Assembly (NCBI GenBank): GCA_009829735.1
Contig: CM020619.1
Span: 34,078,283-34,142,282 of the forward strand
Direction: 5' to 3'
DNA: 64,000 bases
From: Pyropia yezoensis
Taxonomy: Eukaryota > Rhodophyta > Bangiophyceae > Bangiales > Bangiaceae
The notes beneath the pieces were generated by a model. It made no database searches. It worked only from the letters and a program-made list of their open reading frames with translations, and was not told where the DNA came from. A program made the position numbers and the translations under genes. Within the stretch, counting starts at the first letter, position 1. Each line of letters begins with the position of its first letter. Positions 48,649-59,986 of the stretch are shown here, in pieces.

Positions 48649-49105
48649 CAACCCAAGCGACATCGACTTCGGATGTTGGGGGGTGGGGCTTAGACCTACT
48701 AGACGTACTAAGTAGGGTGTGGCATGGTTATGGCAGACTTCGGTTACTAAGTCAAATCAGTCTTAGGTTTCTAAGTCCAGCCAAGCTTAGGTAATATAGT
48801 AAACCTGAACCTTGATAATTTGACTGAAAGGTAAAGGATAACTCCGATAATATCGAAGTAACCAGGGGACTTACACCGGAGGATGACCTCCTAAAGCCAA
48901 GACGCAGAGCAATGGAGGATGACCTCTCCAAGCATTAACCAACCGGAAGAAGGTGGACGAGAGGCAAGGCACCACTGAGCCAGAAGGGGTACTCCCCAGG
49001 GCAACCAACAGAGGCAAGCAATGCCCCCGAAGGCGATGAGTTGAAACTCAATGTACCGGGTCACCATATGGGTCACTGGGTCCCTCACTCTCACACCCAC
49101 AACCA
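48649..49105. repeat. weathered hairpin spacer of element B
   Basis: Counterpart of 14505-14981 in A. It retains the GACTTCGGTTACTAAGTC-like stem-loops, an imperfect form of the 19-bp palindrome near 48840-48860, and a GGAGGATGACCTCC hairpin near 48880. No gene. Confidence 0.7.
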
Positions 49106-51566
49106 TCAGAAGGGGTTGCCCCCGTCAGTAGAAGGGGGCCAGTTACGCGTCGTCGCGTGCACTTCCGTACTCCAACGGTCGGCTATCTGACGCCGGTTGA
49201 TCGCCTGGGTCAACTCAGTGCAAAGATTCACCAGAGTGCTGTCACCATTCTCCACAGCATCCAGAGCCATCTGGAGGCCGTTGAGCACCCAGCCGAGGCA
49301 ACGCACGGTAGCTACGAGCGCAGCACCTGGATGGATGTCCCCCCAGCTAACCGGAGGTGCCTCCGTCAACTCACGAGATACAAGAGCGTTTACGCCCTCA
49401 TACCACAAGCGGGGACCCCCGTCGGGCATGACGGGAGCCGGCGATGCCACCGGAGGGACCGGAGCCACAGCCGGAGGAGGGGACACAGCCACCGCCGGAG
49501 CCGGCGGTACCTGGTAAGGAGCACGGTACGACCGTGAAGGAGGACCAGACTCCTGGGCAGAACGCCCACCGGGAATCCGTTGGAACTCCCCACGATGACG
49601 ATACGTCTCGCCGCCCCCACCAGTGGAGTCCCACGCACGGCGACGGCGACCCATCCCCTATAGGATTCGGGTTACCGAACCAGGGGGTTCCCACCTGGAG
49701 AGGGTCGGGCAGGACCACGGGGATACCCAGGCCGGGTACCGACTCGGTGGATGCCCACCCTTGGTATCCATCCTCACCCGAGGTAACTCGGCGGATTCGT
49801 AGCGAATGACGAGGCAACGGGAGCGTTCCCGGTTGCGCGTCACGGAACGGGGGCAAGGTCGCCACCGCCAACCAGTTCACGGCATCGTGAACGGCCACGA
49901 GCGCAGTCAGCTCACGGTTGAGTAGCCGGCCCTGTCGGCGGGCCGACAGCAGGAAGGAAGAGACCTGCCCGAGGGTAACCTCCAGGGTGAAGACACCCTG
50001 CATCACATGCGTAGGACGAGCGGACAACACACTGCCGAAGTAACGCAGGCAGGGACCGGTGTCAAACCGGAAAGCCGGGGCGGGCTCCCACCCCTTTTGC
50101 CACCCAGGCGGGCGCAACAGAGTGTACACTGGAGCTCGACCGTTACCGGTCTGCAACGCGCACGTTATATCCGTACGGACAGGGTCCGCCATGACACCAT
50201 GGTTTCGACGCCAGCTGGAAGCTGACTTCAGGCCACCCATTGTCGGGAAGGGCGGCGTCAGCCACAGATACGGGGGATCCCCCGGGTAGGACTCCAAACC
50301 GGGATACCGGTTGGTCCCAGGCACGAGTCGCCCGAAGGCCACAGGGGTCTGGGTGGCAGCCACCCCGCGGGCACCCGCAGGGTAATCCACCTCCCGCGGC
50401 AGCGCGGGTGCAACCAAGTCGCACACCCCGAAGGAGATGTGGAGAGTAGCCTCAGGCCGCCCGACCCGGGCGCGCCAGAGTTGAGCATGCCGGTCGTCCG
50501 GCTGACTGAGTATCCACTGATTCTCAACGCGAACCGCGTCAGGCTGGGCGACCAGCCGAGCCAACTCCCGCTCCCAACAGGGGTCCAGCGTGACCGGACG
50601 GGAGGCACCTCCGCGGTGACCCGACGGGTGGAAGTCCACCCGCATTCGACCGTCAGAGTCCATGGCTTCTTGCACAGTCAAGCTACGTACCCGAGCCACC
50701 AGCTCGGAGACCGACATCGGGGGGTGTCCCACCGTAGAGGCGTCGCCGCCACTCGTTGAAGCGTCACCGCCACCCGCAGAGGCGACGCCGCCACCGACCA
50801 AGCCAACGCGGCCACCCAGCGGGGAAGCCCGGGACGGTCCAGGAAGGAGCGCCGGCACCGGCGGAAGCCCAACGGGTAGATGCACCGGCGCAGGAGCGCG
50901 GGGTCGAGGACGAAGAAGTAGGGCGGGCACCCGCCCGGATTAACTCCCGGTGTCAACCGCCATCGGAGAAGGAACGTCTTGACCGACGCACGCCCGCGGC
51001 ACCGCGGGTAGCGTACCGCCACCGGCACCAGCCGTCGCCGGGACCTTCGCAGTGGAAGAGGACAGAACTTGCACCGCCTCCGGAGCCGGAGCACTCGGCG
51101 TGCGGACACCCGCCCCGTCTTGACCCGCCATACCACTCGGGGCGCCGTCACCACCACCCGCGTCGACGTCCGGACCGTCTTGAGGAGGCACCGGCCGGAC
51201 ACCCGGACCACCATGCCCCGCCGGAGTCGGCCGGGAATCGCCACCTCCACCATAAGGGAGACCATCTTGAGGCTGGGGCGAGCCAGCACCGGCACCAGGC
51301 CCCATCCGGGCAGCCGGAAGAGAAGGGGTAGAGGCCGCGACGCGCGGTCGACCGCCGGGTTGACCGCCGACCGACGGCGCCGTCGTGCCGCTGCAGACGG
51401 ACGACAGTCCTCCGGCCGACAATCGGACGGAGAAAACCGGCTCGTCGTCTTCCGACGAGCTCGCCAAGTAACACTCGGCGGCGGTAGGACCGACAGGCAC
51501 GTCGTCCTCCATCTCCTCCTCAATCAGGAGGTCGTCCTCGTCCCCGGGCACCTGGGGGTCGGACAT
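49106..51566 (-). pseudogene. antisense ORF of element B, broken
   Basis: Starts at ATG 51566 (MSDPQVPGDEDD), collinear with the A aORF: acidic/Pro-rich N-terminus, the central folded-looking region (GVCDLVAPALPREVDYPA, GLKSASSWRRNHGVMA) and the helical tail (INRRQIADRWSTEV). TAA at 50940-50942 replaces a Tyr codon, and a frameshift lies near 49655. Central segments are nearly unchanged from A while linkers differ. Confidence 0.82.
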
Positions 51567-52152
51567 GATAGCGGGCGGTAGAAGTCCCCCGGGCCCACGA
51601 GCCGTCGACGGCTACAATCCGGTACGGTGAGAAGACCGGGACGAGCCAGGGAAGCGCAGGCACCCGCGCTTATGACCACAATCGCCCACGAGGAGCGAAG
51701 CAGGTGCGCGGGTCGATCCGCGCACAACGGAGCTACGAACGCGCTCCACCCAGGCGCCTGGGCGGGCCTGGGCCACACCCCCGTACGGTGCAACCAGGAG
51801 GGGGTCACCCCGATACCGTCCCCGCGAAAAGCGGGCAGCGCCCGCCCCCACTCACTCGTTAACACGAGAGGGGCTCCCCTACCACCAGACGCCTGGTGGC
51901 GGATCCACTTGCACTACACCTCGGAATGGGGTCGTGACTCAAAACCCGCATCGGGAACTCAACGGTCCGGAAAACGGACCGCGTGCGGGACATACCAAGG
52001 GGGACACCCCCCTCAATCAGCCCCGAAAAGGGGTGTCGGCCGCGAACGGGCGCGAAGCCCCAACCGACTGGTAAACCGTCGCGCGACCCGCTTACATTCG
52101 GAAAGCCGAATGCAAACCGACCCGAGGACGGGCCGAATCTAAGGGGGGGATA
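51567..52152. other. aORF leader and polypurine tract of element B
   Basis: Matches 17352-17943 of A. It ends with the polypurine tract AAGGGGGGGATA at 52141-52152. Confidence 0.65.
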
Positions 52153-52514
52153 TGTAGCAATATGGATGACCGTATTGTGACCCTAATTCAGGGGGGCTAC
52201 TTCTACCCCATAACTTTCAGTTTTGGAGTTCGTACTGGTCACGGTATCTGCGAGTTACGTATGACCAGAGGCACTTGCATCTTGGGGTGGAGGGTAGATA
52301 GCGGTGTCTCCGAGGGTTTATCACGAGGGGGCCGGCGGCGGATCTACCGCCGGCCATGGTAGAACAACAAACCCCTCCCATTTGGGCTCCCATCTTGGTC
52401 CCGTGGCTTGCGCTCCAAGGACAGCAACCTTGGCCTCCCGGTGACGTTGGTGCCGATCCCCCTTGGTGAGTGCTCGCTGAGAGTGGACGTGCGACGGATA
52501 CTTATTGTGCTACA
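52153..52514 (+). repeat. 3' LTR of element B
   Basis: 362 bp, TGTAGCA...TGCTACA, followed by TCGTC, the second copy of the target duplication. Confidence 0.93.
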
Positions 52515-52519
52515 TCGTC

Positions 52520-52861
52520 GCGCCTGCGTCGTCGAGCGCCCAGTACATGACCGCAACGGCAAACCGCCGCCGCACGTCTCCGGTATATGGTTCAAAGTCC
52601 GGGAGGTGCCCCTGTACACTTCTCGCCTCCCTCCATGTGTCACGCATAAGGAAAAAAAAAAACGCATAGCGGAAAAAAAACCTTTTACAGCATCGTCTGT
52701 CTATCCTCTAACCCGCAAGCAGCAGCTTGCCAATGTATGGCATGAGCAGCGCAGCACGTTCATGCCAGACGTGCTCCGCGAGATCATTTCTCAGTCGCTC
52801 ATGCTCGCCCCCATCTGTCGTGCGCACCGGGAGCTGGCGCCGGCATCTGTATGCGTCCCTC
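52520..52861. other. short intergenic stretch
   Basis: Contains A runs near 52650-52680. No gene identified; it may be the 3' untranslated side of the Harbinger-like transposase. Confidence 0.35.
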
Positions 52862-54205
52862 TCACTGCTTGGTTACAACTCCCTCTGCGGCTTGTGATCC
52901 TAGAGCCCCCACCTCGTCAGTGGCGGGAGCTCGTGCGCGTTCCTCCAAGCGTCTCTCTTGCTGCCCAGTTCCAGCTACCTCTCCGGAAGATGGTCGTCCA
53001 GCACCTACCTCGCCATTAGTGAGAGCTGGCGCCTGCGCTGCCGGAGGCTGTCCAGCCCCCCCCTCGTCAATAGGGGAGGCTGCAGCCGCGCGGCGACGTC
53101 CCAGGTATCCATCACGACGCACCTCAACGATCATGTTGGGTATAATTGCGACGGCACGAGAGGTAGGGTCGAGCTGCGCAATGGAGCGGTACCTCCCAGG
53201 ATGTAGAGCAATGTGAAAGCGGCCGGTGAGAACGCCGAACAGACGCTCCACGTCTTTCCGCAGGGCTTCTTGCAGTCGATTGACGACCTTGTGGCGCTGC
53301 GTGGTCGGGACAGGGAAAGGCGTCACAAGCAAGGGGTAGCGAGGGTAAATGCCATCGGCGAGGTAGTACAGCATGTCCCTCGTGCGTCCATTCACTGTGA
53401 AAGGATGCTTCTCCGGCGGCCACGGGCCGGCCTGCACCGCCCCCAACAAAGGCGACTCGCCAAGCACGTTCACGTCGTTGTAGCTTCCAGGTGCGCCGAC
53501 AAACCAATGCCAAATCCAGAAATACTCGTCACAGACAGCCTCAATGACAATGCTGCGCCCCTTCTTGCGTCCTTGGGATTGACCGTGCATTCCCTTAATG
53601 CACGCTGTCCACTTCCAATGTGAGCAGTCGATGGATCCCAAACACCATGGCATACCGCGCTGCGCATTGCGGGCCAGAATGGCTGTGACCTCCGCGTCGG
53701 TGGGGTTGCGCAGGTACGCAGGGCCAAACCGGCGCACAATGAACGCCATCAGGCTCCTGGTGCACTTGGCAATCGTAGAGCGCGACAGCCGCACGTACTC
53801 GTCTGGTCCATCGTATGCTTCCCCATAGGCAATGACGCGTATTGCGGCCACCACCTTCTGCAAGGGATGAGCCTGCGCCTGCCCAGAAGCGCTGCTAGAC
53901 TGCTTAAACCCCGGTTCGTTCTTGACCGCGTCGTAAACGCGCAAATAAACCGACCGGGGCACACGGAAGCGGCGCTCGAAATCATACTCGTCGTACACAG
54001 GGGGGTTGCCGTCCACACCGAAGTAGTCGCCCTTGATGTCGTAAACGCCTATAGCAAAGTCACGGTGCTGATTGGCCTTCCGGCCGTTGACTGACCCGCA
54101 GTACATGAGGACGCGGACACCGGTTTGCCCCTCCACCCCCCCAGCTCCCGTTAGTCGCCTGCGCGCCGCCGACCGTCGTGCCTCCAGTACCGACGCGAGC
54201 TCCAT
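52862..54205 (-). CDS. PIF/Harbinger-like DDE transposase, 447 aa
   Basis: First ATG at 54205 (MELASVLEARR); the frame is open a further 45 codons upstream without ATG. N-terminal region with FERRFRVPRSVYLRVYDAV and LQKVVAAIRVIAYGEAYD, then a helix-turn-helix (RLSRSTIAKCTRSLMAF), then the nuclease core: CLGSIDCSHWKW (first Asp), FVGAPGSYNDVNVLGESPL (second Asp) and the later RKDVERLFGVLTGRF (Glu). This is the pattern of the plant transposon protein branch of PIF/Harbinger. The C-terminal 70 residues are Ala/Gly-rich. No stops. The usual Myb-like partner gene and terminal repeats were not found here. Confidence 0.88.
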   Translation of the reverse strand: MELASVLEARRSAARRRLTGAGGVEGQTGVRVLMYCGSVNGRKANQHRDFAIGVYDIKGDYFGVDGNPPVYDEYDFERRFRVPRSVYLRVYDAVKNEPGFKQSSSASGQAQAHPLQKVVAAIRVIAYGEAYDGPDEYVRLSRSTIAKCTRSLMAFIVRRFGPAYLRNPTDAEVTAILARNAQRGMPWCLGSIDCSHWKWTACIKGMHGQSQGRKKGRSIVIEAVCDEYFWIWHWFVGAPGSYNDVNVLGESPLLGAVQAGPWPPEKHPFTVNGRTRDMLYYLADGIYPRYPLLVTPFPVPTTQRHKVVNRLQEALRKDVERLFGVLTGRFHIALHPGRYRSIAQLDPTSRAVAIIPNMIVEVRRDGYLGRRRAAAASPIDEGGAGQPPAAQAPALTNGEVGAGRPSSGEVAGTGQQERRLEERARAPATDEVGALGSQAAEGVVTKQ

Positions 54206-54342
54206 CGTGTCGCAGTTGTCAAGCTCGTCGACCGCGACGTGAAAACCCGCTTCCAGGTCCAGCTCCAGTGCGGGTGAGTCTCGTGCGTGGGGGCAATGAC
54301 AGCGTAGGTGATGGATAGGAAGTGGGATGACCAGCCACACAC

Positions 54343-55676
54343 AGCACCTGCGCCGTGTGTGACGGCTCGGCGGCGCAGTTTGTTGCGTGGGTTCTGCGCA
54401 GTACCCCCGGCACCCTGTTCACCTTTGGTGCCAGTGGGGCGGGCAAGACCCACACCCTGCTGGGGGGGCTTAGTGGCCACGCCGCGCCGGGCACCGATTG
54501 GGTGGCGGCCGGGGGGGGGCTCAACATGTGGCCAGCCGCGGGGGCGGCGGTGAGGGCGGCGGCGGACCTGTTGACGGCTGTCAACCAGGAGGGCGCAGGG
54601 CGGACGGTGGAGGTGTTTGTCGTTGAGGTCGACTTCGGAGTACCCGTGGACCTGATGGACGGGTCCTCTGCGCCGGCTGGCGCCGCCGCCGGTAGTGGCA
54701 GGGCCGCCCAGGGCGGGTCGAGCGGCCTTCGCGGGGGGGGCGGCGGGTCCACCGCTCGGGACCGTCCCGCGGCGGCTGGCGTTTGGTTCGCGCGCCACGC
54801 TGACGGTTGCACCAGGCTGGCGGGGGCAACGACCGTTGCCGTCAGCTCGCTGGCCCAGTTTTGTACCATCGTGGGCTCGGCGATGGCCCGGCGCCGCACT
54901 GCGCGGACGGCGCTGAACCAGAGCTCGTCGCGTTCGCATGCTTTCATCTCTCTGACCGTGGCGCGGCCTCCCTCCTCCCGGGACACCCCCCCCCGACTAC
55001 GACTAGTCTACGTCTCATCGACCTGGATGGGGGGGAGTGCCTGGCGGCAAGCGGTGTGCGTAGCGCACAAGCAGCGGAGGCCAAGCACGAAAACAAGGAT
55101 CTCCTCGCGCTCACCCAGGTCATCGCGGCCCTGCGCGGACGCGGACATGTGCCCTTTCGGGCTTCGGCTCCAACCTCCATGATGGAGGCCGAGCTGCAGG
55201 GGGGAGGGAGGGCTGTCATGCTGGCATGTGTTTCGCCTGCCGTCCCTCGCAGCGCCACCCGTTCTACGCTGTACTACGCGGCGCAGGCGCAGGAAGCGAG
55301 GACACGCCAGCGCGAGCTTTCAGTGGCTGCGCGCGCGGCTCCCCGCCCGCACCAGCCGACCGTGCCGAGCTCGGCGGCTCGCCTGGCTAGTGCAGCGCCG
55401 GCTGCCCGTGCGTCCGCGCCCGCGCGCGCTGGGCTTGGGTCCGAAGCGGGTCGCCCTAACGCGGTTCTCCGCACTATTACGCCGCCCAAGAAAGTTTTTC
55501 ACAAGTGCAATCCTCGCACGTTCTTCAAACTAACCGCTGAGGACTCCAAGCTTCCGACTGAAGAAGTCAGTTTTTGCCTTGACAACTTTTTTGATTTGAC
55601 GCTGTCTTTTGGAAAACAGTCAGACACTGCACAGGACAGTGCTATTGACCACTTGGAGGGGGTGTTTTTCTTGTAG
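54343..55676 (+). pseudogene. kinesin motor domain fragment, frameshifted
   Basis: P-loop LFTFGASGAGKTHTLLGG (kinesin: fAYGqTGSGKT.TM.G), switch I-like LNQSSSRSHAFISLTV, then after a frameshift at a C8 run (about 54984-54994) switch II-like LRLIDLDGGE (normally DLAGSE), KHENKDLLALTQVIAAL, GHVPFRASAP and AVMLACVSPA. The order is that of a kinesin head; the first N-terminal strands and most of the alpha2-alpha3 region are missing or diverged, and there is no coiled-coil stalk. Key switch II residues deviate. The C8 frameshift could be a sequencing error, but the altered motifs suggest decay. Confidence 0.7.
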
Positions 55677-56040
55677 TTTTGCGCGTTGTAAGAAGGGCTG
55701 GGCAGCCCGAGCTGCTTTGTTTCGCGGACTGAAATATGAGAAGTACTAGAAGCTCGTACGTAAAATGTGTCAACCTGTGCGGCCCGCTTCAGCCATCGTG
55801 TTCCTAGACTTCGCCGCAGTCATCGGCGGTGATCGCTGCGCCCGTGGCGGCAGCTGCGACGGGCGGCCGCCGCCGGCGGGGCACCGCCGCGGCGGGGCCG
55901 CTGGTGGTGACGTCGGCCCGGGGGTGGTGGTGGGGAGGGGGGGCGGCGGCGTCGGCAGCGGGGCGGATACAGACTTCTTTTTGCGGCGGTGACGTGCCCT
56001 GCCGTGGGCGCGAGGGCGGTGCAGCTGTGCGGCGTTTGGC

Positions 56041-57003
56041 TTGACACCCATCCCTCGCTGGGTGCCGGCGGGCGCCGGCGGCGGCGACGGCGACGGCAGC
56101 GGCGGCCGGCCGGTGGTGGTGGCCGCCACTGGCGACGGCGCCTTTGCGGTAACCCCCGGTGTGGCGGCCACCCTTATCGACGTGTGCCGGGCGCTTGCGG
56201 CGGGCGCCGCGCGGCTGTCGGTTCTCCTTCACGGTCCCACCGCGGTGGGCAAGGCCCCCCTGGTGGACTTCCTTGCACGCGTCACTGGCCACCCGCTGGT
56301 GCGGGTCAATGTTCGCACGCACGCTGACATGTCCGAGTACCTGTGCGCCTATGTCACCGACGGGGCGGGGTGGCTGGCCCACCGGGACGGGCCCGTGGTG
56401 GCGGCCGCCCGCACCGGCCCTTAGGTACTTCAGGATGAGCTGAACCTGACCCCCGGGGACCGCCCGCGAGCACAGGTGGACCTGGATGCGCATGTCGTCT
56501 ATCCCCTGGCCGAGCGTTGCCGCGTGCCGGCAGTAGTTGCGGCAGTGCGGCAGATGATTGCGGTGGCGGTGGGGGGGGTACGAGCGGTGCCGCCGCCAAC
56601 GCGCGGGACGTGGCCGACACGGCGCTGGCGGCGCGGCTGGTCGCCGCGGCGGCGGCGCAGCGCATCGCGCTGACCCCGACCACACGCCGCTTGCTGGTGC
56701 TCCTCACGCGCTGAACAGGGTGGCGGGCGAGCCGGCGCTGCTGTTTGGCAGCACCGGGTGCCGCAAAGCCACCGTCGCGGCGGTGGTGGCCGCCGTTCTG
56801 GGCGCGCCCCTTGCGACGGTGAGGGCGCTTTGGCGCACCGAGATGGCCGACTTTATTGGTGACTTTGGGCCCGTGGCTGGAGCAAAAATTGGGGGCACTT
56901 TCGTGCGCCCAATTTTTGGTCACCACCCCACAGAGCCCGTGAGAGGGAGATGCGTCGCACCGGCGTCTTCCGCGCCCAGTTCTTGCGCACCCACGTCCCC
57001 ATA
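56041..57003 (+). pseudogene. midasin-like AAA domain pair, decayed
   Basis: First module: LSVLLHGPTAVGKAPLVDFL, TGHPLVRVNVRTHADMSEYL and DGPVVAAARTG, then in another frame DELNLTPGD (Walker B) and LAERCRVPAVVAAVRQMI. Second module: EPALLFGSTGCRKATVAAVV and ADFIGDFGPVAG. This matches consecutive AAA modules of midasin (Rea1), the giant dynein-like ATPase that strips factors from pre-60S ribosomes. The P-loops have lost consensus residues (GK-AP and GCRKA instead of GKT/GKTT), and the rest of the first module and the other modules are missing. Confidence 0.62.
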
Positions 57004-57842
57004 GCACCCAGGGTCTGCGACCGGTGGTCGACCACCCCGGCCGCGGCGCTATTTTCATCTCTACCCCCTCACCGCTCACCCTGCCGTCCCCACTCCACCT
57101 GACCGATCACCCTGCTTTTCCTCCTCCCCCTGACTTTGCGGCTGTGGCATCGCCGGATGGGTGAGCCGAGCGCCGTGAGTGGTCGAGCGATATGGTGAGT
57201 GGTACCTTGCACCATGCCTTTTTATTTTTGCGTGCCGCTCTCCGTCTGGTGGCCATACTGCTTTACTGTTCTGGGAAATGTCCTGGCACTGACGTGGACA
57301 CGGTTTTTTTCTCTTGCTTTTTTACCGTGTCGTTTTGCAGCTTGTCCCTTCTTGAGATAAAGAATGTCGTTTCTAAGAAGGTGCTCGCCTTCTTCTGCAC
57401 CCCCTGCGGCAGAATGTTCCTCAAGCGGGGGGTTGGCCTCGAAAAATGGACGCAACTGCCTGAGGCTGCGGAGACGGCCGCTGGTCGGGCGGTGGCCGCG
57501 CTGCCCGCAAGGTTCTGCAAGACAAACCTGGGGCCGTATGGCCTCGGCCTTACCCACGGGGTATGCGACCGGTGCTACCGCCAAGCAAGGCGGGCACCAC
57601 ACCTCCTCACTTCCTCTCAACCAATGCCAAGGAGCAATGACTTGCCCCTCTCCCCCTACCCCCCCCCCATCCCCAACCTACCACCCGCCCCCCATCCCCT
57701 TCCCTCCCCCTATTCCCCCCCCACCTCCCACCCCCCCCCCCTTCCCAACCTCTGCCCCCTCCCCTGACCCCCCCCTTCCCCCGAACCCCCCCTTTCCGAA
57801 TCCCCTTCCCCTGGCTCATGCCCCGCCTGTCCTCTTTCGGCA
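57004..57842. other. non-coding; pyrimidine tract and possible 3' splice site
   Basis: 57190-57360 is T-rich. 57640-57835 is almost pure C/T and ends in TTTCGGCAG at 57842, a plausible intron acceptor for the downstream reading frame. No gene otherwise. Confidence 0.5.
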
Positions 57843-59986
57843 GTTAGTTTTAAAAACTTTCAGCAGCGCGTGGTGCGCGCCGAGCGCCTGCTGGAGCTTG
57901 AGCGCGCGGCGGCAGTTAAGCTCCGCGAGGAGCTGGCCGCCGCCCTTGCGACTCCACCCGTTCCGACGCCGGACGCTAATGCCTTAGGGGTGGATCAGGG
58001 CGAACCGGACGGGTCCCGCATGGTCACGGAATTTCTTCAGAAATTAAGGGCCGGGAACTTTTGGACTGACGCGAATGGACCTAATCTGCAATTAATTGTG
58101 GACACGGTATTGCTGCGCACGACTCCATCTGAGATGTGGATCAAGCGGAAGCTCGGTCGCATGGTGCATTACGTACGCATCCCTGTCGCCCAAAAGGCCG
58201 AGGTCAACAAGCGCCAAGAGAACCAGCGCCTGGCGTTTGGCCGGCAAGTGCTTGGCGCGACTGGGGTTGAAGGCACCTCTTTGTCCCCCAAGTCGCGCAA
58301 GGGGAAGCAGCCACGGACGCCTTGTCGGTTGTCAGTGGAGGAGCAGGTGGGGATGATCGCAACGGTTGGGGTCAGCTCGTCCCAGTACGACAAAATCCGA
58401 AGCGGCTTCGGTGCTGCTGAGAGCGGCATGGCGAATCTACCTGCTCTTCGCGCGAAGCAGCGCCGCCTTGAGGGCTTGGAGTCAAAGAAGGTGGTGGTGA
58501 ATAGCACTGGTGCCCATCTGGCGGGTCTCCGCGACGCCGTGCAGGAAAAGGTGGCTGCGTTGTGGGATTCTGGCTCTTTCGTTGAGCGGCTTCTTCATGA
58601 CAAGGAGGCTCGGCCAACTGCGCAGACAGACGACTACGTTGTCCCAGCAGCGGACTCTGGCAGCCCATGGGCCGTCGTCTATCCTCCGCAAGGGAAGGAC
58701 GTCCAAGTGACGCTCGGTCTCGACAAGGGCGGTGATCCCAGCTCCGTCAAGATCACAGCTCCCATCATCAACCAGCGCAAGCCGAACAATCTTGAAAAAC
58801 GATTCTGGTGGCTGTCTGCCCTGCCAGCAAAGACAAGCATGAGCAGATGTTACCTATGCTGGCCGGTCACCTGCCGCAGATTGAATTGCTGCTTAGGGAT
58901 CGTGTCCTGGCTGGCGGTAGTCGGCGAGCCGTGCGTCTCTTCAGCGAGGGTGACAACGATGCCCTGTGTACTGTACATGGGCACAAAGGGCCAAGTGCGA
59001 CGATACCCTGCCTCTGGTGCTGCAGCACAAGGGCTCCAAGCGCAGCAAACGCTGCTCTTGACGCCAAGTACGGCACTCTACAAGACGTGACGGGCGCCCG
59101 GCACCTGCGGTCGCATTCCCATATTCTCGCCATGGAGGCGGCCCACGTGCTTCCAGGACCGCTGCCCAGTGAGCAGCCTGTATCGAAGCACCTCTCCATT
59201 AAACGGCTTCTCCTGCTTAAAGGGGACCCGCGGCAGATCATGCCTATTCCCCTGCACCTTACTCTGGGAGCAACCAAGCGCTTTCTGCGACTCTTCGTTG
59301 AGCTTGCGACCATGTGCACGAGCCCAGAGGTAGGCAAGACCTACGCCAAGGGACTTGCCGAGACTTTGAGGCGGTCTGTACGAGTTCAACCTTCACCGTA
59401 CCACGGGGGCATCTTCATCGGCAAAGACTGCCACACCATCATGGCAAGAAGGGTTGTCGTGGTGCACACGCTCCTGGGAGTGGTTCCTGACGCCGACTAC
59501 AGGGCGGTCAAGATGTTTTGGGATCTGTGGGACAAGGTGAGGAGGACACTGAACCGAGCGGACACTATCGATGAGGAGGAGACTAAGGCCTTTCGCTCCA
59601 ACACGACCGCCCTCGTGACCTGGCTCAAGAACAAGTTCCCGTGGTTTAATGTTTCTCCTTAGATGCACATCCTCCTATACCATGCACCTGACTTCCTGGA
59701 GCGGTTTAGAAGTCTTGGGCTCTACGGTGAGAAGGCCATTGAGGCCTGGCATGGCCACTACAATCAGATCGCGAACAAGTACATTGCCGAGACTGAGCTT
59801 CAGTCGGCGGCCAAGCTGGTGCGGGACAAAGCGCTGGCGAGAGAGGCTGGAGACTGGAGACCAAATAGTGCTACCAGGAGAAGGCCCGCGAAGCCTGGAG
59901 CGAGGTTGGCGACCAAGGCCGGCGACAAGCGGCTCCGCGAGAACAAGGAAGGTCTACTGCACAGCGACGCCACGTTGGAAAAATGA
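57843..59986 (+). pseudogene. transposase-like protein of unassigned family, two lesions
   Basis: No ATG at the beginning; the frame starts behind the putative splice acceptor. Parts: coiled-coil start (ERLLELERAAAVKLREELAA), a DNA-binding-looking basic region, LGLDKGGDPSSVKI, then after a one-base shift in an A5 run (about 58793-58799) RLFSEGDNDALCTVHGHKG with PCLWC, and LHLTLGATKRFLRLFVEL. TAG at 59660-59662 is followed in frame by MHILLYHAPDFL and GLYGEKAIEAWHGHYN. The combination G.GD...lc...G..g...C.WC / lH..lg...r / H.L..H..dFl...g..Ge...E..H...N recalls uncharacterised, transposon-like proteins common in invertebrates; I cannot name the family. Confidence 0.55.

Larger units (their letters stand above)
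41454..52514 (+). mobile_element. Ty3/gypsy element B with an extra deleted LTR unit
   Basis: Same family and gene order as A. Outer ends carry a perfect 5-bp duplication, TCGTC at 41449-41453 and 52515-52519. At the 5' side a 225-bp LTR piece (41454-41678) joins 29 bp of internal 3' end (polypurine region, 41679-41707) and then the complete 5' LTR (41708-42069): a three-LTR tandem whose first unit was deleted. Gag, pol and aORF all have lesions. Confidence 0.93.

Noticed and set aside
57190-57345. Intron with GTGAGT donor and TTTTGCAG acceptor
   Set aside because: Splicing would not join two convincing coding frames; a stop follows shortly after the acceptor in the ATG frame.
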